A stretch of 64,000 nt of DNA from Bog-756 sp963845485 (GTDB taxonomy: Bacteria; Actinomycetota; Acidimicrobiia; Acidimicrobiales; RAAP-2), in NCBI GenBank assembly GCA_963845485.1, contig CAWJSI010000017.1:290456-354455 (forward strand). The letters run 5' to 3'. Position 1 is the stretch's first letter; each line of letters starts with the position of its first letter. The translations under genes and the position numbers were made by a program. A model generated the notes under the pieces. It made no database searches. It was given only the letters and a program-made list of their open reading frames with translations, and was not told where the DNA came from. Below, one piece after another: positions 45,058 to 53,452 of the stretch.

Positions 45058-45804
45058 ATGAGAACTGTCGTCGTCGGCGCATCCAGTGGACTCGGCCGGT
45101 CGCTGGCCACAGGACTGGGCCAGCGCGGCGCCACCGTGGCGCTCTTGGCTCGACGCAAGGATCGCCTGGTCGAGGCGGCCGAGGAAGCAGGCCCGGATTC
45201 GCTGGCCATCGTCTGCGATGTCACCGATGATCAGTCCTGTCGGTCGGCCATCAACGAGGCGGCAGAAGGCCTCGGTGGAATCGACGCCCTCGTCTACGCC
45301 ACCGGGGTCGGGCCACTCGGGCGGCTCGTCGATATCGACGGCGAGACCTGGCGCAACACGTTCAATACCAACGTGGTGGGCGCAGCACTGGTCACCGCGG
45401 CGGCCGTCCCCCATCTCACCGAGACCCGTGGGGTGGCCGCCTACCTCTCGTCGGTCAGTGCCTCGTTCACCCCGCCATGGCACGGGCTCGGGGCCTACGC
45501 CACCAGCAAGGCCGCCCTGGAGCGACTGATCGAGGCCTATCGGACCGAGCACCCGGCCATTGGCTTCACCCGCGTCATCGTCGGCGACTGTGCCGGGGGG
45601 GAAGGTCCCTCGGGCACCGAGTTCGCCAACGGGTGGGACTGGGATCTGGCCGCCGAGCTCCATCCCATCTGGCAGGCCCGGAACCTCATCAGCGGTTCGC
45701 TCATCGAGATCGACGAGCTGGTCCAGGCGGTCGACAACGTCCTGCGGTGTGGGGCCAGCGCCTACATACCATCGGTCGCCGTAGTTCCCCGGCCTCCCGT
45801 CTGA
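45058..45804 (+). CDS. Short-chain dehydrogenase/reductase
   Basis: A 248-residue classical SDR. The cofactor motif is GASSGLGRSLATGLG, then the NAAG-like YATGVGPLG, the Ser in YLSSVSAS and the catalytic pair YATSK. The basic segment LARRKDR after the second strand suggests NADP(H) preference. It probably oxidises or reduces an alcohol produced by the P450 encoded just upstream. The ATG at 45058 has AGAGGA about 11 bases upstream. It is convergent with another SDR gene. Confidence 0.87.
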   Translation: MRTVVVGASSGLGRSLATGLGQRGATVALLARRKDRLVEAAEEAGPDSLAIVCDVTDDQSCRSAINEAAEGLGGIDALVYATGVGPLGRLVDIDGETWRNTFNTNVVGAALVTAAAVPHLTETRGVAAYLSSVSASFTPPWHGLGAYATSKAALERLIEAYRTEHPAIGFTRVIVGDCAGGEGPSGTEFANGWDWDLAAELHPIWQARNLISGSLIEIDELVQAVDNVLRCGASAYIPSVAVVPRPPV

Positions 45805-45838
45805 CGGTCGCCCGGGGCTTCCCGTGCGCAGGTCAGAC

Positions 45839-46666
45839 TCAGTACCGCCCGAGCAGGAAGTTCGCCGCCGCAGTGGCCTCGGGGAAGGACCCGGTGAGGC
45901 CCGAGCTGATGTATCCCGAGTCGGTGATCATGATGATCCCGTTGACCGCAGCGGCGGCGTCGCTGCACAGGAAGACCAGCGGGTAGGCCTGCTCCAATGG
46001 CGTGGCGGCCTCGATGCCCGCCTCGGCACGGTAGTCGGACCCGAAACCGAGCCACATGTCCTTGTTGGCCTGGGCGAGGGGTGTGTCCGTGGGTCCGGGG
46101 CAGATGGCATTGATCCGGATGCCCTGCTTTTGAAGAGGGAAAGCCTGGCCGGCCACGTAGGCACAGATGATCTGCTTGGTGGACATGTAGTCCGCCTTGT
46201 TGTGGGCCTCGACCCAAGCCACTGACTCGTCCCAGTCCGAGATAGCCAAGAGCTCCTGGATCTCGGCGAGGTTGGTCTCCCACCCGAGGCCGGCGGCCGA
46301 CGAGATGAACCCGATGGCTCCGCCCCTGCCCAACATGCCGCCGGCGATCAGCGTATCGACCATGTACCGGTGGCCGATGAAGTTGATCCGCTCGATCCCT
46401 GGCGTTCCATCGGCCACACCGGCACAGGACAAGAGCACGTCCACCGGGCCGCCGCATTCGGAGATGGCGGTGTCGATTGACTCCCGCTCGGCCAGGTTCA
46501 CGTGGATGGCCTTGGCTCCGTCGAGGGTGACTTCGGCGAAGTCCATGACCACCACCTCTGCTCCGGCGTCGAGCGCCAGCTGGGCGGCTGCAGCACCCAT
46601 GCCCGTGGCTCCACCGACCACCAGTACTCGTTTGCCGTCATAGCGGAATGCGTCGAAAAGGGTCAT
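45839..46666 (-). CDS. Short-chain dehydrogenase/reductase (3-alpha-HSD-like)
   Basis: A 275-residue SDR with GGATGMGAAAA as nucleotide loop and VVMDFAEV, whose Asp favours NAD(H). It also has LSCAGVADGTPG, FISSAAGLGW and the catalytic YMSTK. A long insertion after the Ser motif (NLAEIQELLAISDWDESVAWVEAH) is typical of 3-alpha-hydroxysteroid dehydrogenase/carbonyl reductase-like bacterial SDRs. It follows the CoA-transferase gene by 77 bp on the same strand. A cyclic alcohol or ketone substrate is a reasonable inference. Confidence 0.87.
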   Translation of the reverse strand: MTLFDAFRYDGKRVLVVGGATGMGAAAAQLALDAGAEVVVMDFAEVTLDGAKAIHVNLAERESIDTAISECGGPVDVLLSCAGVADGTPGIERINFIGHRYMVDTLIAGGMLGRGGAIGFISSAAGLGWETNLAEIQELLAISDWDESVAWVEAHNKADYMSTKQIICAYVAGQAFPLQKQGIRINAICPGPTDTPLAQANKDMWLGFGSDYRAEAGIEAATPLEQAYPLVFLCSDAAAAVNGIIMITDSGYISSGLTGSFPEATAAANFLLGRY

Positions 46667-46743
46667 GGCAAGATCTCCTGTCTAGCGGTTGGTGCTTCGG
46701 GTACGGACGGTTCGTGCGGGTGCGGGGCTACCAATCTGCCAGA

Positions 46744-47961
46744 TCACGCGACCACCCCGCGGATCTTAAGGTCGATGATGGCATCTTCGTCGAGGCCGAT
46801 GTCGGCCAGGATCGCCTCGCCGTGCTCATTGAACTCGGGCGCCCTCGTGGGCACGGCCGGTTCCTCGTCGAACTGCACGGGTGCGGCCACCAGCTGAAAA
46901 GCCGTTCCACCAGCCGTCTCACAGTCCTGGATGTAGCCGTTGGCCACCGACTGGGGGTCAGCCGCCGCCTCCAGGGTGTCCTGCACGACGGCCCACTGGC
47001 CGCTGAACGAGTCGAGCCGCTGACGCCACTCCTCCAAGGAGGCCGAGGCGAACACTTCGGTCAAGATCTCGACGGCGACGGCGCTGTTGGCCATGAGCGA
47101 CTGATAGTCGGCGAACTGGGGGTCGGTGGCCAGCTCTGGCCGCCCGATGGCCTCGCACATCGGAGGCCAGTACTTCGCCGGCTGCAGGCAGGTGAAGGCC
47201 AACGTCCGACCATCGCCTGTCTCGTAGTTGCGCGACAACGGATTGGACCCGATCCGGTCGGCCGGGGGTGGCGTCCAGGGTGTGTCCAGTACCAGCGACA
47301 GGGCCATGGCTTGACCCATGGCCCACATCCCGACGCCCAGCAGCGAAACGTCGACGACACTGGCTTCGCCGGTCTTCTCCCGGTGGAAGAGCGCCCCCAT
47401 GATCCCACCGGCGATCGTCATGGCCCCGATCGAGTCCCCGAAGCCGGGGGCCGGGGGCACAGGCACCAGGTCGTATTCGGGTCGCTTCGCTCCGACGGCG
47501 ATGCCCGAGCGGGCCCAAAAGGCGAGCGCGTCATAGGAGCCCTTGTCGGCGTCAGGACCCCGCTCACCCTGTCCGGTGCCCCGCACATAGATGATCTCGG
47601 CATTGTGGGCCCGGATCTCGTCCACACCGATTTTCAGCTTGGTGCGCACACTGGGCAACTTGTTGGTGAGGAAGACGTCAGCGGTGGCCGCCAACTTGTA
47701 GAGGATCGCCAACCCGTCTGGGGATGTGAGGTCGAGGCCCAGGCTCTTCTTGCCCCGGTTCGAGTGCTCGAGAAGAGCGTGGACATCACTCGGCACGATG
47801 GCCAAGCCCGACGAGGCCAGGCCCCTCATGGCATCGCCCCGCTCCACGTGCTCGATCTTGATGACTTCGGCACCCCAGTCGGAGAGCAGTGCGGAAGCGG
47901 CAGGAACGAACGTGTGCTCAGCCACCTCGAGGATCCGGACACCCTGCAGGACTGCGGTCAC
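46744..47961 (-). CDS. Family III CoA-transferase (CaiB/BaiF type)
   Basis: A 405-residue class III CoA-transferase. Blocks: GVRILEVAEHTFVPAASALLSDWGAEVIKIE, NRGKKSLGLDLTSPDG, IIYVRGTGQGERGPDADKGSYD and FGDSIGAMTIAGGIMGAL. The HTFVP start is shared by a subgroup acting on bulky substrates. It is the first gene of a unit with the downstream SDR. A canonical-looking promoter (TTGAGA, 18 bases, TAGATT) lies about 115 bp upstream and overlaps a GAGAAC-type site. Confidence 0.9.
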   Translation of the reverse strand: MTAVLQGVRILEVAEHTFVPAASALLSDWGAEVIKIEHVERGDAMRGLASSGLAIVPSDVHALLEHSNRGKKSLGLDLTSPDGLAILYKLAATADVFLTNKLPSVRTKLKIGVDEIRAHNAEIIYVRGTGQGERGPDADKGSYDALAFWARSGIAVGAKRPEYDLVPVPPAPGFGDSIGAMTIAGGIMGALFHREKTGEASVVDVSLLGVGMWAMGQAMALSLVLDTPWTPPPADRIGSNPLSRNYETGDGRTLAFTCLQPAKYWPPMCEAIGRPELATDPQFADYQSLMANSAVAVEILTEVFASASLEEWRQRLDSFSGQWAVVQDTLEAAADPQSVANGYIQDCETAGGTAFQLVAAPVQFDEEPAVPTRAPEFNEHGEAILADIGLDEDAIIDLKIRGVVA

Positions 47962-48075
47962 GTGCTACCTCCGACGATCTGATGACGGTAGGGCACAGCG
48001 CTCCCCGCGCTCCCCCGGACTCGTGCCGGTCGCCAGTCCACGCCAGAGGCGAAGAACCACGATTCGACAATTGGG

Positions 48076-48105
48076 AATCTAGCTGGAAGAGACTGCCGTT
48101 CTCAA
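48076..48105 (-). promoter_or_regulatory. Promoter with overlapping GAGAAC-type site (S5)
   Basis: On the minus strand, TTGAGA (48105 to 48100) and TAGATT (48081 to 48076) are spaced 18 bases apart. The sequence GAGAACGGCAGTCTC (48103 to 48089) begins inside the -35 element and has GAGA/TCTC arms, so a bound repressor would block the promoter. It drives the CoA-transferase gene at 47961. Confidence 0.55.
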
Positions 48106-48137
48106 ACTGGGGTGTAGGCCTTTGCTCAACGGCCCGG

Positions 48138-48926
48138 TTACCCTCCCGCCGGTCCCTCCAGGGGCACCCACCGGGGTGGCCGCTTCTCCATGAAGGCCCG
48201 CATGCCCTCGCGAGGTTCGTCGGCGTGCTCAAGGGCCCAGAACATGGTCTGGTAGTCGATGTCGCCGTAGCGCTGGTTGAGCATGCGCTTCACGTGGGCC
48301 CGGGCGTCCGGCGCGGTCTGGAGGACTTGGTGGGCCGCCTCGAGGGCGGCAGTGCGCAGTTCCTGATGGGGCACCACCCGGGAGATCAGACCGATGCGGA
48401 GGGCCTCTGCGGCGTCGAACCGTCGGGCCGACAACAGCAGGTCCCGGGCCACGGCGATGCCCACGTGGGCCGGCAGCGCCGCCGCATAGGTGGCGTCAGG
48501 TATGCCCCGGAGCAGTTCGGGAACCCGGAAGGTAGCCCGTTCACTGACCACGGCGATGTCGGCCATCATGGCGATGAGGAGTCCGCCGGCCTGACAGATT
48601 CCGTTCACGGCGGCGATCACCGGCGCGCGGCTGTCCCGGATGGTCAGGAACGGAAGCACATCGTTTCCGACGTGGTCGGGCACCGACTCCCCCGGCTCGG
48701 ACCTTCCCCCGAGATCGCCTCCGGGGGCGAACACGTCGTCGGTGCCGGTGATGATCAGAGCGGCGAGGTCGGGGTCGCGGTTGACCAGCTGCACAGCCCG
48801 CTTGACGCCGTAGTACATGGCGGGGGTGAGCGCGTTCCTCGCCTGCGGCCGGTCAATCGTGCACCAGGCGATGGGCCCGGAGCGCTCGAAGCGCAGCATC
48901 GCCGTGCCCAGATCATCATCGACCAC
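48138..48926 (-). CDS. Enoyl-CoA hydratase/isomerase-family protein
   Basis: A 262-residue crotonase-fold protein. It has GTDDVFAPGGDLGG and IAAVNGICQAGGLLIAMMADI for the oxyanion hole, and a Glu in VPELLRGIPDA at one of the usual catalytic positions. The GTG at 48926 follows GGGGAGGA; it is the family-consistent start, while the longer open frame adds non-family sequence. It is divergent from the amidohydrolase gene over about 120 bp. Confidence 0.88.
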   Translation of the reverse strand: MVDDDLGTAMLRFERSGPIAWCTIDRPQARNALTPAMYYGVKRAVQLVNRDPDLAALIITGTDDVFAPGGDLGGRSEPGESVPDHVGNDVLPFLTIRDSRAPVIAAVNGICQAGGLLIAMMADIAVVSERATFRVPELLRGIPDATYAAALPAHVGIAVARDLLLSARRFDAAEALRIGLISRVVPHQELRTAALEAAHQVLQTAPDARAHVKRMLNQRYGDIDYQTMFWALEHADEPREGMRAFMEKRPPRWVPLEGPAGG

Positions 48927-49048
48927 CGGTCCTCCCCTCACCGACGTCCGGACACGTCGTGTTGCTACGATAGTGCGACTCTTGTGAATCAACAATTGAG
49001 TATTGGTTTTCCGACAAGAGCACTTCCGCACCAGGCAAGGAGCACCCG

Positions 49049-50299
49049 ATGGCCCGACCCCGCCCTCCCGAACACACTCTCATCCGTAGCGCCCGCCGTC
49101 TGGACATCGACGCCGGCGAGTTGGTCTCCCCCGGAAATATTCTCATCGGGGGTGACCGTATCCTCGACGTGGCGCCGACGTCGGTTCCTGATGGTGCAGT
49201 GGTGATCGATCTCGGTGACGTGACCATCCTGCCCGGGCTCATGGACATGGAGGTCAACCTCCTCCTCGGCGGCCCTGATCACCGCAGTCCGCTCCAGGCG
49301 GTGCAGGACGATCCCGCCCTCCGCACACTTCGTGCGGTGGCCAACGCGCGTCGTACGCTCCAGGCCGGGTTCACCACGGTCCGGAATCTCGGGCTGTTCA
49401 TTCAGACCGGCGGGCTGCTCTTGGACGTGGCGCTCATGAAGGCCATCGACTTCGGCTGGTTCGAGGGACCTCGGGTTGTTCCGGCGGGCCACGCTATCTG
49501 TCCGACCGGCGGCCACCTCGATCCGACCATGTTCCAGGCCTTCGCCCCGCACATCATGCCCCTTACCGTTGAGGAGGGCATCGCCAACGGCATCAGCGAG
49601 GTGAGGAAGGCGGTCCGCTATCAGATCAAGCACGGCGCCAAACTCATCAAGGTCTGCGCCTCGGGCGGCGTGATGTCCCACACCGGTCCTGCCGGCGCCC
49701 AGCAGTACTCCGACGAGGAGCTGGCGGCCATCGTGGACGAAGCCCACCGCGCCGGGCTGCGGGTGGCCGCCCATGCTCACGGCGATGCCGGCATCCGCAC
49801 CGCCATTGAAGTGGGGGTGGACTGCATCGAGCATGGATCGCTCATGAGCGACGAGACCCTCGACCGTTTCATCGAACTCGACCGCTTCCTCGTTCCCACC
49901 ACCTACCTGGCCGACGGGATGGACGTGTCCCACGCCCCCCCCGAGCTGCAGGCCAAGGCGGCCGACGTGTTCCCGCGGGCCAAAGCGACCATCTCCAAGG
50001 CCATCGCCAGAGGAGCTCGCATCGCCTGTGGAACCGACGCGCCCGCTATTCCGCACGGGAAGAACGCCAAAGAACTGTTGGCCCTGGTCGATCGGGGTAT
50101 GACTCCGCTACAGGCCCTGCGCGCCGCCACCACAGTGGCGGCCGAACTCATCGAGGTCGACGATCGTGGGCGCCTCGAAACTGACCTGCTGGCCGACATC
50201 ATCGCCGTACCCGGCGACCCACTGGCGTCCATCGAGGTCACCGAGCAGGTCCGGTTTGTGATGAAGGGTGGTCAGGTCTACCGAAACGACGCCGCCTGA
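49049..50299 (+). CDS. Amidohydrolase-family protein with altered metal motif
   Basis: A 416-residue TIM-barrel hydrolase resembling imidazolonepropionase/Xaa-Pro dipeptidase-type amidohydrolases. Kept features: Lys in AKLIKVCASGGVMS (the bridging Lys position), histidines in RVAAHAHGDAG and CIEHGSL, and the late Asp in ACGTDAPAIPHG. The first metal motif after strand 1, normally HxH in a PGLIDxHxH context, instead reads PGLMDMEVNLLLGG, so both histidines are replaced. The enzyme may use one metal or another chemistry. It may hydrolyse an amide, lactam or ring intermediate. Confidence 0.82.
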   Translation: MARPRPPEHTLIRSARRLDIDAGELVSPGNILIGGDRILDVAPTSVPDGAVVIDLGDVTILPGLMDMEVNLLLGGPDHRSPLQAVQDDPALRTLRAVANARRTLQAGFTTVRNLGLFIQTGGLLLDVALMKAIDFGWFEGPRVVPAGHAICPTGGHLDPTMFQAFAPHIMPLTVEEGIANGISEVRKAVRYQIKHGAKLIKVCASGGVMSHTGPAGAQQYSDEELAAIVDEAHRAGLRVAAHAHGDAGIRTAIEVGVDCIEHGSLMSDETLDRFIELDRFLVPTTYLADGMDVSHAPPELQAKAADVFPRAKATISKAIARGARIACGTDAPAIPHGKNAKELLALVDRGMTPLQALRAATTVAAELIEVDDRGRLETDLLADIIAVPGDPLASIEVTEQVRFVMKGGQVYRNDAA

Positions 50300-50321
50300 T
50301 TCAGAGGTAGCCCGGGTGCGG

Positions 50322-51035
50322 TCAGGAGGTGGTGTCGGTCCCGATGCCGTTCATGATCAGATTCCACAGGTCTTCGCCCGAATCGCCTTCGGCGTGGCGG
50401 AGCGACATCCCGCCGATGGTCGACGAAAACGTGTTGAACATGATCACCTCGAGGACGATGCCGACAATGGGGCCGTGGCGGAGCCCCGGACGGACCGCTC
50501 CGGCGTCGGCTGCTTCTTGAAGGACCTCTTCGAAGAGGGAAACAAGGGGCGAGAACACCCGGGCCGCCTCTCGCGGGTGCTCGGTCAGCAGCTGCTGGGC
50601 GAACTCGGCCATCCCCAACGGGCCCTCGTGCTTGCCGCCTCGATTGGCCTGCTCGGGGGGTCGACACATCCGGTAGTACTCGAGCACAAAGCGGTGCAGC
50701 CGCTCGATGGGCTCGTGCTCGTCGGCGATGACGGCGCGTAGGTGGTCGGTGGCCTTGCGGACCGATTCCTCGATGAGGGCCAGGAGTAGTTCGTGCTTAC
50801 CGCCGAAGTACTGGTAGAAGCTGTGCAGCGACTGACCGGAACGCTCCACCACCTCTTGGACGGTGAAGTCCCGGCCAGGCCGGGAGGTGAGCAGCTCGAA
50901 GGCCGCGTCAAGAAAGCGCTGGACCCGGCTCTCGGCGCGGAGTCGGGCCGAGTCGAGTGACCGGGCCACCGCCTGATCCCGCCGGCTGAGGCCAGCGGGT
51001 TCGAGCGCCTCGGCTGCCAGGTCGTCGTTCGTCAC
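50322..51035 (-). CDS. TetR-family regulator, paralog 2 of the catabolic island
   Basis: A 237-residue regulator and clear paralog of the protein at 32063-32773. HTH: VQRFLDAAFELLTSRPGRDF, then VQEVVERSGQSLHSFYQYF. Ligand-domain blocks such as EFAQQLLTEHPREAARVFSP and FNTFSSTIGGMS are also shared. The GTG at 51035 is chosen because it aligns with the paralog start and lies 7 bp after TACGCT, giving the same leaderless arrangement. The two regulators sit 18 kb apart inside the same catabolic region and may bind common operators. Confidence 0.85.
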   Translation of the reverse strand: MTNDDLAAEALEPAGLSRRDQAVARSLDSARLRAESRVQRFLDAAFELLTSRPGRDFTVQEVVERSGQSLHSFYQYFGGKHELLLALIEESVRKATDHLRAVIADEHEPIERLHRFVLEYYRMCRPPEQANRGGKHEGPLGMAEFAQQLLTEHPREAARVFSPLVSLFEEVLQEAADAGAVRPGLRHGPIVGIVLEVIMFNTFSSTIGGMSLRHAEGDSGEDLWNLIMNGIGTDTTS

Positions 51036-51048
51036 CCGGGTGAGCGTA
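51036..51048 (-). promoter_or_regulatory. Leaderless -10 element of TetR paralog 2
   Basis: On the minus strand GGG then TACGCT (51048 to 51043) is followed by 7 bases and the GTG at 51035. The geometry is the same as for the paralog at 32773. Confidence 0.5.
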
Positions 51049-51149
51049 CCCGAGCCGGGACCGGGAATAGACGACCGCACTGCCTGCGAGGAGCCCGTGA
51101 CCAGGGATGCGTCGCTACCCCAACACCGGGCGCCCGGAACCGAAGGGCG

Positions 51150-51476
51150 TCAGATGGCTGGCTCCACCAGCATGTCCATACTGGCCGCACCACTGTCGGG
51201 GACCCTCGGCTGACGCCAGACCTCTACAGGGAACGACACGTTCACCAGGGAGTAGCAGAGCCAGAGCAGGGCTTTGGCATCGTCGGGTAGTGCGGCCAGA
51301 TCAAACTGGTCGAGGTAGGCCATGGCCGCGTCGAGCCTCGGGAAAGCGAGATCGTAGAAGGCCTGGAGCTCGTCCATGGAGCTGGCCAGGCGCTTTTCGT
51401 ACCGCTCGGCCTCGGTCTCGAGCGACCAGTCGGCGAAGGGCTCGAGGTCGGCGAACTCGGTCGGGAGCGTTGTCAT
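51150..51476 (-). CDS. Small acidic protein linked to the Rieske oxygenase
   Basis: A 108-residue acidic, helical protein with no domain I recognise (FADLEPFADWSLETEAERYEKR, LDAAMAYLDQFDLAALPDD, LLWLCYSLVNVSFPVEVW). Its start lies 42 bp after the Rieske oxygenase stop on the same strand, so it is probably co-translated. It could be an accessory or assembly factor, but that rests on position only. No metal-binding cluster is present (one Cys). Confidence 0.7.
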   Translation of the reverse strand: MTTLPTEFADLEPFADWSLETEAERYEKRLASSMDELQAFYDLAFPRLDAAMAYLDQFDLAALPDDAKALLWLCYSLVNVSFPVEVWRQPRVPDSGAASMDMLVEPAI

Positions 51477-51518
51477 GTCGGTTGTCTGTCCTTGTCTGGA
51501 TCGAAGTGAGGCGCAGGC

Positions 51519-52814
51519 TCAGGAGGCGTTGGAGATTCGGACCGGCGTGGCGTATTTCTGCTGGTACTCGGCCACGTACTCCCGCGCCGTCTTATGCAGC
51601 TGACGGAGGAGGATCTCCTGGTCGTTGAGCGGGAACTCGGTGACCGCTCTCGACTCCAGCATGGTCTGGGTGGCCTCGAGGGTGTTGCCGTCCTGAAGGG
51701 CGTACTCCTTAAAGGTGACGGCGGCCAGCTCTTGCTTCAGACGTTCGCTGGCTGTCTTCGGCGGCGCGAAGTAGAGCGTTCCTTCGAAGATGTGCGAGTT
51801 ATACGAAGTTGGCCAGTAGTGATAGGTGAGGTACCAGCCCGGCTCCCAGATGAGCAGCATGAAATTGGGGAAGAACACGAACGTGTCGACGCCCCATGCC
51901 CGGTGGTGGGCAGGATTGACCGACGGCGGCAGCTCGGCCAGCCCGTCGATGTCAGGCTTGGCCCACGGCCCGAACAGACCGCTTTTCAGCACCCGTTCGA
52001 TGGGCTTGACCATGTCCAGGTCCTTGGGCGGCGACATGCCGCCCCATGACGACACCATCCCGTGGGGGCCGTCCAGTTTGTAGGCCAAGGCCTCGAAGCC
52101 GAAGCCGGAGAGCTTCCGTGACTCGTCGGCCGTGGCCTGCTTGGCGTGGAGAATTGGCGCATGGTAAAACTCGGCGAAGGCGTCGATGAACAGCTTCCAG
52201 TTGGCGCCGACGTCGGCCCGGTACTTGAAGACCTGGGTCATCTCGCCGAACGGGTAGCCGGCGATCCCGTCCCCGAACTCCCCGAGGTACTCGCGCAGTG
52301 AGGTGGTGTTCTCGGGATCGAGGTTGGCAAAGATGAATCCCTCCCAGATCTCCACCTGCACACCGGCCAGCCCGTAGTCACTCTTGTCCAGGTTGAAGAA
52401 CTCCGACTCCTGCTGGACGAAGGTGAGGGCGCCCTCGGTGGCGTAGCGCCAACCGTGATACTTGCAGGTGAACTGACGACAGGTGCCGCTCGTCTCCTCG
52501 CCCGGGTAGTCGTTCCAGACCAGCTTGTTGCCGCGGTGTCGGCAGATGTTGTGGAAGGCACGGACTTCACCATCCTTGCCTCGGACGATGACCAGCGACG
52601 TTCCGGCGGCGTCGAGCTCCTTCGTGAAGTAGCTCCCGTTGCGGGGGAGCTGCTCCACCCGTCCGACGTTCAACCAGGTGCGGGCAAAGATCGCCTTGCG
52701 CTCGAGTTCGTAGTGATCGGGTGAGATCGAGTCCTCGTAGGACACGGGCCCCGTGCCCAGCTCGGGGTAATGCTCCGTCCAGCTGCCCTCAGTCGGCTTA
52801 GAAAAGTGCGGCAT
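51519..52814 (-). CDS. Rieske non-heme iron oxygenase, large subunit
   Basis: A 431-residue oxygenase component. The Rieske [2Fe-2S] ligands are C91 and H93 (CRHRG) and C117 and H120 (CKYHGW). The mononuclear iron site includes H218 and H223 in FAEFYHAPILH, with D211 as the bridging acid. The length suits a homomeric three-component or KshA-like oxygenase. No small subunit is nearby; the likely electron donor is the KshB-like reductase at 56831-57901. It hydroxylates a cyclic substrate. It has its own promoter with an extended -10 (TGCTATCGT), and GGAGG precedes the ATG. Confidence 0.9.
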   Translation of the reverse strand: MPHFSKPTEGSWTEHYPELGTGPVSYEDSISPDHYELERKAIFARTWLNVGRVEQLPRNGSYFTKELDAAGTSLVIVRGKDGEVRAFHNICRHRGNKLVWNDYPGEETSGTCRQFTCKYHGWRYATEGALTFVQQESEFFNLDKSDYGLAGVQVEIWEGFIFANLDPENTTSLREYLGEFGDGIAGYPFGEMTQVFKYRADVGANWKLFIDAFAEFYHAPILHAKQATADESRKLSGFGFEALAYKLDGPHGMVSSWGGMSPPKDLDMVKPIERVLKSGLFGPWAKPDIDGLAELPPSVNPAHHRAWGVDTFVFFPNFMLLIWEPGWYLTYHYWPTSYNSHIFEGTLYFAPPKTASERLKQELAAVTFKEYALQDGNTLEATQTMLESRAVTEFPLNDQEILLRQLHKTAREYVAEYQQKYATPVRISNAS

Positions 52815-52845
52815 GTCGTTCCTCCACGTCCCGGCTACGCAGCAT

Positions 52846-52875
52846 ACGATAGCATGAATCTTTTAAAAACAGAAG
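52846..52875 (-). promoter_or_regulatory. Promoter of the Rieske oxygenase gene
   Basis: On the minus strand CATGCTATCGT forms an extended -10 (TG at one base from TATCGT, 52851 to 52846). Upstream is CTTCTGTTTTT (from 52875), like the T-rich part of the blocks at 43631 and 61461, but three bases further from the ATGCT core than in those copies. Confidence 0.5.
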
Positions 52876-52876
52876 C

Positions 52877-53452
52877 TCATTTCCGTTCGAGATCGGCATC
52901 CAGCTCCACTCCGAAGGACCGGAGTGCCATCGCCAGTATCTCGTAGGCCCCAACCGTGAAGACGAGGTCCATGAGCTGCTGGTTGTCCAGCTCACCGGAG
53001 AGGATCGCCCACGTGTCGTTGCCGATGCCGCCCTCGTCGATGAGCTCATCGACGGCCCGCACCATGGCCCCGTCGAGCGTTGGCCATCCGGGCGCTTCGG
53101 GGCCCTCGGCGATCCGGGCGACCTCGTCCTCATCGAGGCCGGCGTCGCCGGCGAGAATGGCGTGCTGGGCCCACTCGTACTCAGACCCGCGGACGGCGGC
53201 CACTCGGAGGACCAGCAACTCACGCTGCCGTGGGGAGAGGGTCGAGGCGAATAGGATGTGACCGTTGAAGGTGTGATACGCCTTGGCCAGCTCGGGGTGC
53301 TGGGCGAGCGTACCGAGCAGGTTCAGACCTTTCGGGCGGCCTTCCTTCCGGGAGGGGAACGGGTGACGGGGGTTGGCCGGCCGCAGTGCGGCCAGGGCGT
53401 CGTTCATCTCCGGTGGCCACTCCCCGGGGGGCAGCGGCGGGATCCGCGCCAT
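52877..53452 (-). CDS. Carboxymuconolactone-decarboxylase/AhpD-like protein
   Basis: A 191-residue all-helical protein of the CMD family, matching HTFNGHILFASTLSPRQRELLVLRVAA and YEWAQHAILAGDAGLDEDEV. The redox CxxC of AhpD proteins is absent (SEYEWAQH), as in non-redox CMD relatives. The role may be ring-opening or decarboxylation in the local pathway. The ATG overlaps the SDR stop by one base (TGATG). It is the third gene of a TauD-SDR-CMD unit and is followed by the Rieske gene. Confidence 0.85.
   Translation of the reverse strand: MARIPPLPPGEWPPEMNDALAALRPANPRHPFPSRKEGRPKGLNLLGTLAQHPELAKAYHTFNGHILFASTLSPRQRELLVLRVAAVRGSEYEWAQHAILAGDAGLDEDEVARIAEGPEAPGWPTLDGAMVRAVDELIDEGGIGNDTWAILSGELDNQQLMDLVFTVGAYEILAMALRSFGVELDADLERK

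Noticed and set aside
52877..53452. AhpD-type peroxidase partner
   Set aside because: The CxxC redox motif is missing, so a thiol-peroxidase partner role is unlikely despite the shared fold.
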